Below, one piece after another: positions 8,650 through 14,692 of a DNA stretch of 17,250 nt (positions within the stretch are counted from its first letter, which is position 1; the number at the start of each line of letters is the position of its first letter). The stretch lies in assembly GCA_028717785.1 (NCBI GenBank), contig JAQUND010000029.1, positions 1 to 17,250 of the forward strand, given 5' to 3'. Under the pieces are notes generated by a model, which saw only the letters and a list, made by a program, of their open reading frames with translations, was not told where the DNA came from and ran no database searches. A program made the translations under genes and the position numbers. The stretch is from Candidatus Nanoarchaeia archaeon (GTDB taxonomy: Archaea > Nanoarchaeota > Nanoarchaeia > SCGC-AAA011-G17 > JAFCDX01).

Positions 8650-9590
8650 AAAATTTTATTAGTGTTATCTTACCTACTTATAATAATGGTAAAGTTTTGT
8701 ATAATTGTTTAGATTCTATTTTTAAACAAAATTATAAAAAATTTGAAGTTATAATTATTGATGGGGGTTCTAGTGATAATACTTTAGAAATTGCAAAAAA
8801 GTTTAAAACTAAAATTTTAAAAAATCCTTATAGAATAGAAGAAAAAGGAAGAGTTATTGGTATTAAAGCTGCTAAAGGAGATATAATTTGTTTAATTGAT
8901 GCAGATAATATATTACAAAGAAAAGATTGGTTTTCCAAAGTTCTTGAACCGTTTAAAGAAAAAGATATTGTTGGTTCTGAAAGTTTATATTATGAATATA
9001 GAAAAAAGGATACTTTTGTTACTAAATATAATGCTTTAATTGGTGGAGATGATGCTTTAGCTGTTTATCTTGGAATATTTGATAGATGGAATTATTTTGA
9101 AAATACTTGGACTAGAATGAAACATAAAGAGGAAGATAAAGGTAATTATTTAAAAATTAAATTTGATAAACAAATACCTGCAATGGGTTGTAATGGATTT
9201 ATGATTGTTAAAAATAAATTAAAAGAAGTAAAATACGATCCTTTCGTTCATACAGATGTTGTTTATCTTTTATCTAAGAAAGGTTATTCTCTTGCTAAAG
9301 TTAAAATTTCAATGACACACATACAACAAGGAATTAAAGATTTTTTTAAGAAAAAAACAAGAAGAATAAAAAGAAGAACTGGAAATGAAGTTAAATTTGA
9401 TTTTGATTATGGATTAACTAAAAAACAATTTATATTTGCATTTTTAAGAATTGGTTTAATATTACCTATATTATATGATACTATTAAGGGATTTATTAGA
9501 AAGCCAAGTTTAGTATGGTTATTCCATCCAATTGCAGTTTATGGAACATTATTTTTATATATTTATTACAATATTAAGAAGTTTTTTTAA
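8646..9590 (+). CDS. GT2 family glycosyltransferase with C-terminal hydrophobic segment
   Basis: A 314-residue GT2 enzyme: SVILPTYNN (6-14), DGGSSDNT at 39-46, KAAKGDIICLIDADN ending in the metal-binding DAD at 85-87, and a PAMGCNGFMI stretch in the acceptor region (about residues 179-188). A strongly basic stretch (about residues 230-245) precedes two hydrophobic segments near the C-terminus, suggesting tethering to the membrane surface. It overlaps the preceding GT2 by ATGA and is the last gene of this + strand operon. Its final 17 bases are also the end of the opposing methyltransferase gene. It probably adds one sugar to the lipid-linked glycan; which sugar is unknown. Confidence 0.9.
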   Translation: MKNFISVILPTYNNGKVLYNCLDSIFKQNYKKFEVIIIDGGSSDNTLEIAKKFKTKILKNPYRIEEKGRVIGIKAAKGDIICLIDADNILQRKDWFSKVLEPFKEKDIVGSESLYYEYRKKDTFVTKYNALIGGDDALAVYLGIFDRWNYFENTWTRMKHKEEDKGNYLKIKFDKQIPAMGCNGFMIVKNKLKEVKYDPFVHTDVVYLLSKKGYSLAKVKISMTHIQQGIKDFFKKKTRRIKRRTGNEVKFDFDYGLTKKQFIFAFLRIGLILPILYDTIKGFIRKPSLVWLFHPIAVYGTLFLYIYYNIKKFF

Positions 9591-10314
9591 CTAAAGATTC
9601 AATATAATAAAAACCAATTAAAGGAACTCTTATTTTCTTTAAGAATCTTAGTAATTTTGATTTTAAATAAATATCAATAACTTTTTCAGGATCTATTAAT
9701 TTTATTCTTATTAGTAATTTAATAATTAAATCCGTTACTGGGAATTTGAATACATGCATATTAGTTTTTTCTATTTTAAAATATTTTTCTAATAAACTTT
9801 CATATTCTTGTTTAGATTTATATTCTCTTTCGTGAGTTGGATCACTTACCCTTTTTCCATATTTATTTTTGTAAATATAGAATCCATATGGTTTTTTTAC
9901 AACACTTGAAATAAATGAATAACCATCTTTTTTAGTAATTCTTTTAATTTCTTTTAGTAAAGAATTATCATTTTCTACATGTTCAATAACCTGAGTACAA
10001 ATAACATAATCAAAATAATTATTTTTTAATTTTGTATTATCTCCAAATGCAAGAACTTTTCTAAAAAGTGGATTTTTTATTCTGTTTAATCTTGTTTGAG
10101 ATGGATCTAGGGCGTAAATATTATCTTCTTTTTTAATTATATTTTCATTAAATAATTGATTTAGTAAATTACCATCACCACATCCAAGATCAATAATATT
10201 TATTTTTTTCTTAGTTTTTCTTAAATTTAGAATAGAATTTTTTAATAAAGGAAATATTTCTCCTATTTCATATAGATGTACATGTTCTTTAGAATATTCT
10301 TCAAATTGTTTCAT
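9574..10314 (-). CDS. class I SAM-dependent methyltransferase
   Basis: A 246-residue SAM methyltransferase. Motif I is the canonical DLGCGDGN (42-49), Asp70 ends strand 2 (YALDPS), and QVIEHVEN (108-115) is the usual post-II region. The C-terminal third is basic with short amphipathic stretches. Its start overlaps the stop of the GT39-type gene (ATGA on the - strand), so the two form one operon. Its 3' end overlaps the convergent GT2 gene by 17 bases. It is only distantly like the methyltransferase at 2460-3191. From context it may modify a glycan or lipid carrier; O- versus C- or N-methylation cannot be told from sequence. Confidence 0.88.
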   Translation of the reverse strand: MKQFEEYSKEHVHLYEIGEIFPLLKNSILNLRKTKKKINIIDLGCGDGNLLNQLFNENIIKKEDNIYALDPSQTRLNRIKNPLFRKVLAFGDNTKLKNNYFDYVICTQVIEHVENDNSLLKEIKRITKKDGYSFISSVVKKPYGFYIYKNKYGKRVSDPTHEREYKSKQEYESLLEKYFKIEKTNMHVFKFPVTDLIIKLLIRIKLIDPEKVIDIYLKSKLLRFLKKIRVPLIGFYYIESLVKKTS

Positions 10315-11915
10315 TTTTTATATTTGTAGATTATTAGTAATGGTTGTGTTTTTGCTGCATCTGCAAAATAACCTTGTATTGGTTGTAATTCGTCTCTATG
10401 TCTATCTGGGTAAGTATAAGCCCATTGTGGTGTAAATACTGGTTCAAATACGTGTATAATTAAATAATCTGGATTAATTTCTTTTACTTTTTTATTAAAT
10501 AGATCTTCTGTTTTCTTTTCACAAGTTTCATTTTTAATTAAATTTCCATAAGGATCATAACATTCACTAATAGTTTCATTTGAATAGAAACTGTAAGTAT
10601 AACCTTCAGAATAATAACCAATTTGTACAACTGAGGCAGTTATTATTTTTGGTGATCCTGTTCCTTTGAAGTCATCTTTAATAAATAAACCTGCTAATTT
10701 TTCTTCATTATAAGTTGTTTTTTTCATTTCAATTAAATCATTAGCATGAGTTAGATTTTGATATAATCCTCCAAATAAAAGAGCAATTAATATAAATATA
10801 GCAACTTCCTTACTATATTTTTTTATATAATTATATATTGTTAATATTCCATTTGCACTCATAAAGAATATTGGTGGCATTAACATTAGTAACCAACGAT
10901 CATTAGCAGCTCTAATTATTACTGCATAAAATAATACTTGTAAAGTTATCCATATTAAAACAAAGAAATTAGCATTCATTTTTTTATCTTTTTGTTTTAA
11001 GAAAATATCAAAACCAAGTATTAATTGTAAAAATACAAAAAATCCAACTATGAATGTTAAGAACCAGATATTTTTTAATAAAACATCAGAGCCTAAAAAG
11101 GAAAAGGTCATTGTTCCAACTTGATTAAGATTATTTGTTAGTAAATTGTTTGTTGATATTGCACTCTCTCCAAAATAAAATTTGAAAGCTCCTGTTATAT
11201 AAGAACCAAATAAACTTGATATTAAAAAATAAACTATTAAAAGTCCTAATCCGAAAAACATAGAATACCAAAAAGTTTTATCTTTTAATAATTCAAATTT
11301 CTTAACTGCAAATAAATAAATTGGATATGAAATTGGTATTAAAGCTAAAGGAAATCTTACTGTAAATCCTAATACACCAAATAAAATAGCATAATATAAT
11401 CCTTTATTTTCATTTTTAGTTATATATTTACACCAGAAGAAATAAATTGAAAGTAATCCAAAAAATAAAGCAGGAACATCTGTTAATAATCTAAAAGTAT
11501 AAAATAAATGAACCCAATAAACACTTAGTATTAAACCAGAAATTAAACCAACTTTTTTATTGTACAAATCTATACCAATAGCATAAATTAAGTAAACTGA
11601 AATTACTGAAGGAACTAGTAAAGTAAAAAATCTCATTACTAATTCTCCTGAGTTAATTAAAAAGAAAAATGCCCAAATTATTGGCATAAACATTGGTCTA
11701 ATCCCTGAAAAATGAGACCACCATTCTTGACCTTGCCAGTGTAATACAAAACCTTTAGCAACAGCTAGATAATCTCCCTCATCCCACCAGATAGGTTGAG
11801 AACCAACTTTAAAAAAATAATATAATCTTATAATAACTGCAAAAGAGATTAATAATACTAATAGTTTATTTTCATTATCTTTTAAAAATTCTTTAGTTTT
11901 TTGCTCAAAACTCAT
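10311..11915 (-). CDS. GT39/PMT-like GT-C membrane glycosyltransferase
   Basis: A 534-residue multispanning GT-C enzyme of the PMT_2/ArnT/GT39 type. The first external loop has the catalytic acid pair in PIWWDEGDYL (41-50; Asp45-Glu46). About ten or eleven helices follow, with TFRLLTDVPALFF and GFTVRFPLALIP conserved-looking loops. The last 130 or so residues form a soluble, probably external domain with two cysteines in the stretch containing SECYDPYG and ETCEKK. These enzymes take sugar from a polyprenyl-phosphate sugar donor, so the Dol-P-sugar synthase-like protein at 5419-6138 is its natural supplier. It could complete the glycan after flipping or O-glycosylate proteins. It is first in a - strand operon, with a TATA-like box centred 26.5 bases before its ATG. 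Confidence 0.88.
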   Translation of the reverse strand: MSFEQKTKEFLKDNENKLLVLLISFAVIIRLYYFFKVGSQPIWWDEGDYLAVAKGFVLHWQGQEWWSHFSGIRPMFMPIIWAFFFLINSGELVMRFFTLLVPSVISVYLIYAIGIDLYNKKVGLISGLILSVYWVHLFYTFRLLTDVPALFFGLLSIYFFWCKYITKNENKGLYYAILFGVLGFTVRFPLALIPISYPIYLFAVKKFELLKDKTFWYSMFFGLGLLIVYFLISSLFGSYITGAFKFYFGESAISTNNLLTNNLNQVGTMTFSFLGSDVLLKNIWFLTFIVGFFVFLQLILGFDIFLKQKDKKMNANFFVLIWITLQVLFYAVIIRAANDRWLLMLMPPIFFMSANGILTIYNYIKKYSKEVAIFILIALLFGGLYQNLTHANDLIEMKKTTYNEEKLAGLFIKDDFKGTGSPKIITASVVQIGYYSEGYTYSFYSNETISECYDPYGNLIKNETCEKKTEDLFNKKVKEINPDYLIIHVFEPVFTPQWAYTYPDRHRDELQPIQGYFADAAKTQPLLIIYKYKK

Positions 11916-11937
11916 ATAATTTATTCAATCATTAATT

Positions 11938-11946
11938 ATTTAAAAT
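11938..11946. promoter_or_regulatory. shared palindromic TATA-like element of divergent promoters
   Basis: The 50-base divergent gap (11916-11965) contains ATTTAAAAT, whose palindromic core TTTAAA (11939-11944) is centred 24.5 bases before the + strand ATG at 11966 and 26.5 bases before the - strand ATG at 11915. One TBP site could therefore serve both genes, each with a leaderless transcript. No Shine-Dalgarno sequence is seen on either side. Confidence 0.5.
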
Positions 11947-11965
11947 CTTCTTTTAGTCAATTAGT

Positions 11966-13456
11966 ATGGAAAAACCAAGAGTATTACTGATAAATCCTCC
12001 TTTAGAAGGGCATATTAATGCAGGTTTAGATAATCTAAAGGTTCCTCTAGGATTAGCTTATTTAGCTGCTTATTTAGAAAAAAAAGGTTATAATGATGTT
12101 AAAATACTAGATGCTTTAGCTGAGGAAAAAATAACTAAAGTAAAACAGAATATATGGCATTCTGGGATGTCTTTTGAGTCTATTGAACAGTATATTAAAG
12201 AGTATAAACCACAAATTGTTGGTATAACTTGTTCCTTTAGTATTTATTATAAAATTGCTTTAGAAGTTGCTAAGATAGTTAAAAAAATTGATAAAAAAAT
12301 TATTGTTGTTTTTGGGGGAGCTCATGTTTCTGCTGCTCCTGAATCTGTTTTAAAATCTGGGTATGTTGATTTAGTTGTTAAAGGTGAAGGAGAATTAACG
12401 TTTTTTGAAATTGTTGATAGATATTATAATCATAAAGATTTAACTAATATTGATGGAACTGTTTTAATTAAAAATAGACAATTGAAAAAAAATAAAGATC
12501 GAGAATTATTAAAAAATTTAGATGAAATTCCTTTTCCAGCTAGACATTTACTTAATATGAAACAGTATTTTAATCATCCTTTAAATTCAATTGGAACAAT
12601 GAGAAAACCAGCAACAGATATTGTTTCTTCAAGAGGATGTACTTGTAAGTGTGTATTTTGTTCGGTTTATACTATTTGGGGAAGAACTTGGCGTGGAAGA
12701 AGTGCTAAAAATGTTGTAGATGAGATTGAATTTTTAATTAAAAATTATGGAATAAAACAAATAAGATTCCAAGATGATAATGTTTCTTGGGATAAAAAAA
12801 GAATGATTGAAATTTGTGATGAAATTCTTTCAAGAAAATTAAATATTAAATGGGATACTCCTAATGGAATTGCTATTTGGACTTTAGATGAAGAATTATT
12901 AAGAAAAATGAAAAAGTCTGGTTATTATAGATTAGCTCCTAGTATTGAATCTGGTTCAATGGATACTATTAGATTTATTCAAAAACCAATTAGTTTTGAA
13001 TTTGTTAAGAAAATACTTAAGTTAGCTGATAAAGTTGGTCTTTGGACTGTGTCTCCTTTTATAATTGGATTTCCTTATGAAACTAAGGAAGATATACTTA
13101 AAACGATTAAATTTGCTTCTAAATCTGGATTAGATTTTGCTATATTTTATATTGCCCAACCTTATGCTGGAACTCCTCTTTATGATATTTATGAAAAAGA
13201 GGGATTATTGAATAATGGAATACAAGAATCTAGTTCTGTACAAGCAACTAAATATAATAGTAAGAATTTTAGTGCTTCTGAATTGATTAATTTTAGGTTA
13301 TTAGCTTATAAAGAATTTTATAAATCTAGATTTATTTATTATTTAAATCCTGTTCACATTTATTACTTTTTTAAAAAATGTGGTAATATTGAAGGATTTT
13401 TGCATATAGTTAAGATGTTTAGATCTATTGTTAGGTTAAATTATACTAAGAAGTAG
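11966..13456 (+). CDS. B12-binding domain radical SAM protein (paralogue)
   Basis: A 496-residue cobalamin-dependent radical SAM protein and paralogue of the one at 6180-7688. Shared landmarks are GMSFES, VFGGAHVSAAPE (115-126), GEGELTF, and IPFPARHLL (188-196). The 4Fe-4S cysteines are 225, 229 and 232 in RGCTCKCVFC, with an extra Cys227 inside the loop. The B12 domain is N-terminal (about 1-150), the radical SAM barrel occupies the middle, and a helical tail follows. It is transcribed alone from the divergent promoter shared with the GT39-type gene and is followed by a hairpin. The probable job is a carbon methylation or other radical step on a sugar or lipid of this locus; the reaction is not identifiable from sequence. 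Confidence 0.92.
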   Translation: MEKPRVLLINPPLEGHINAGLDNLKVPLGLAYLAAYLEKKGYNDVKILDALAEEKITKVKQNIWHSGMSFESIEQYIKEYKPQIVGITCSFSIYYKIALEVAKIVKKIDKKIIVVFGGAHVSAAPESVLKSGYVDLVVKGEGELTFFEIVDRYYNHKDLTNIDGTVLIKNRQLKKNKDRELLKNLDEIPFPARHLLNMKQYFNHPLNSIGTMRKPATDIVSSRGCTCKCVFCSVYTIWGRTWRGRSAKNVVDEIEFLIKNYGIKQIRFQDDNVSWDKKRMIEICDEILSRKLNIKWDTPNGIAIWTLDEELLRKMKKSGYYRLAPSIESGSMDTIRFIQKPISFEFVKKILKLADKVGLWTVSPFIIGFPYETKEDILKTIKFASKSGLDFAIFYIAQPYAGTPLYDIYEKEGLLNNGIQESSSVQATKYNSKNFSASELINFRLLAYKEFYKSRFIYYLNPVHIYYFFKKCGNIEGFLHIVKMFRSIVRLNYTKK

Positions 13457-13461
13457 TTTGT

Positions 13462-13468
13462 GCGCTAC
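13462..13468 (+). repeat. left copy of GCGCTAC direct repeat
   Basis: GCGCTAC occurs 6 bases after the radical SAM stop and again at 16403-16409, bracketing the methyltransferase-ATPase block. I find no other GCGC in the window. Seven bases is short, so this is a candidate boundary only. Confidence 0.35.
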
Positions 13469-13473
13469 AGCTC

Positions 13474-13492
13474 GAACTTTTAGAAAAAGTTC
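13474..13492 (+). repeat. perfect 8-bp hairpin after radical SAM gene
   Basis: GAACTTTT (13474-13481), a 3-base AGA loop, and AAAAGTTC (13485-13492) form a perfect inverted repeat 17 bases past the stop of the upstream gene. No T-run follows on the + strand, so it is not a classic intrinsic terminator. It could still mark an mRNA 3' end or be a protein site at the edge of the defence-like block. Confidence 0.5.
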
Positions 13493-13507
13493 ACAAAATA
13501 GGTAAAA

Positions 13508-13515
13508 CTTAAATA
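13508..13515 (+). promoter_or_regulatory. TATA-like box before 35-residue ORF
   Basis: CTTAAATA is centred about 25 bases before the ATG at 13537, the spacing seen at the other presumed leaderless starts in this window. It supports transcription of the small ORF and perhaps of the genes downstream. Confidence 0.45.
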
Positions 13516-13536
13516 TCTAAAAGGGATTAGATTAAT

Positions 13537-13644
13537 ATGGATAAATGGGCAATGGTTTCAATAAGTATATTGATATTATTTATTACATTATTTATTATTA
13601 AATTTATATTATCACAAAATAGAATTAGAAAAAAGAAAAAGTAA
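13537..13644 (+). CDS. 35-residue single-pass membrane miniprotein
   Basis: A short ORF, ATG to TAA, encoding MDKWAMVS, then one hydrophobic helix (about residues 5-25), then a basic tail ending RIRKKKK. The hydrophobic-then-basic pattern predicts one transmembrane helix with the C-terminus in the cytoplasm. It resembles no family I can name. Support for it being real: a TATA-like box at the expected distance, a clear ATG, and a neat fit in an otherwise empty gap. It lies within the GCGCTAC-bracketed block, 43 bases before the DNA methyltransferase gene, which has its own TATA-like box. It may belong to the module or to the glycan locus. In AT-rich DNA, short hydrophobic ORFs arise by chance, so confidence is moderate. 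Confidence 0.55.
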   Translation: MDKWAMVSISILILFITLFIIKFILSQNRIRKKKK

Positions 13645-13657
13645 ATGTTAAAAGAGG

Positions 13658-13667
13658 TTTAATAAAA
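13658..13667 (+). promoter_or_regulatory. TATA-like box before DNA methyltransferase gene
   Basis: TTTAATAAAA, with its core centred about 26 bases before the ATG at 13688, predicts a leaderless transcript for the methyltransferase-ATPase gene pair. No Shine-Dalgarno motif is seen near the start. Confidence 0.45.
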
Positions 13668-13687
13668 TTCAAATTTAATGATATAAA

Positions 13688-14692
13688 ATGGATAAATTAA
13701 ATGTATTAGATTTATTTTGTGGTGCGGGTGGAATGAGTTTTGGATTTAAAAAAGCAGGGTTTAATATTGTTTTAGGTGTTGAATCAAATAAAAATGCAAT
13801 TAATACGTTTAAAATAAATCATAAAAATTCTGAAATATTGTGTAAGGATATAAGAGAAGTTTCATCTTTAGAAATTAAAAAAATAATGGGTCATTCAAAA
13901 ATAGATGTTATTGTTGGAGGTCCGCCTTGTCAAGGATTTAGTATGGCTGGAAAAAGAATACCTTCTGATCCAAGAAATTCTTTATTTAAAGAATATTTAA
14001 GGTTAGTTAAAGAATTAAAACCAAAAATATTTGTAATGGAAAATGTAAGGGGTTTGTTATCTATGAAAGATTCAAAAGGTATAAAGGTTATAGAAATAAT
14101 ACTAAAAGAATTTAGAAAAATAGGATTTAAAACAAATTATTATAAAGTTAATGCTGCAGATTATGGAGTTCCACAAAAAAGACATAGAATTTTTATAATA
14201 GGTACACAAAAAGAATACAATTTTAATTTTCCTAGAAATACACATACAGAAAATGAAGGTCTTTATAATAAAATAAAACTTAAAAAATGGGTAGGTATAA
14301 AAAATATATTAATTAATAGAAAAGAGTTGAATCAAAAATATTTTTATTCTCAAAAACTAATTAAAGGATTTAAAAGAAGGCAATATTTAAATAAATTAAA
14401 AAATATTGGCTTTGGTTGGCAATTTTTGAATCCAAATAAACCCTCTTATACTATTTCTGCAAGGTATTGGAAAGACGGTGCAGAAGCACTTATAAAGTAT
14501 AAAAATAACAAAATAAGGATGTTAACCCCTCAAGAATGTGCTTTAATACAAACATTTCCTAAAAATTATAAATTTTTTGGAAGTGAAAGAGAGATATACA
14601 CTCAAATAGGAAATGCAGTTCCCCCACTATTGTCAAGTATAATCGCTAAAAAAATAAAAGAGATACTTATTATTCAAAATGGAAAAAATTAA
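13688..14692 (+). CDS. dcm: DNA (cytosine-5-)-methyltransferase
   Basis: A complete 334-residue C5-cytosine methyltransferase. Motif I is DLFCGAGG (8-15), and motif IV, GGPPCQGFS, has the catalytic Cys81. Motif VI is ENVRGL (118-123), motif VIII is QKRHR (163-167), motif IX starts near RMLTPQECALIQTFP, and motif X has QIGNAVPP. All catalytic motifs are intact. The target-recognition region between motifs VIII and IX is about 110 residues long and does not reveal the target. It methylates cytosine in a short DNA site, presumably to mark self DNA. Its end overlaps the GHKL ATPase gene by 14 bases, so the two are coupled. No restriction endonuclease follows, so it is either an orphan or the self-marking part of a non-classical system. 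The symbol is given in the generic sense. Confidence 0.95.
   Translation: MDKLNVLDLFCGAGGMSFGFKKAGFNIVLGVESNKNAINTFKINHKNSEILCKDIREVSSLEIKKIMGHSKIDVIVGGPPCQGFSMAGKRIPSDPRNSLFKEYLRLVKELKPKIFVMENVRGLLSMKDSKGIKVIEIILKEFRKIGFKTNYYKVNAADYGVPQKRHRIFIIGTQKEYNFNFPRNTHTENEGLYNKIKLKKWVGIKNILINRKELNQKYFYSQKLIKGFKRRQYLNKLKNIGFGWQFLNPNKPSYTISARYWKDGAEALIKYKNNKIRMLTPQECALIQTFPKNYKFFGSEREIYTQIGNAVPPLLSSIIAKKIKEILIIQNGKN

Noticed and set aside
1..13456. A bacterial O-antigen or capsule cluster
   Set aside because: The WWDYG oligosaccharyltransferase, the Alg7-type signature and the TATA-like promoters fit archaea better, although the GT2 and flippase genes alone would not decide it.
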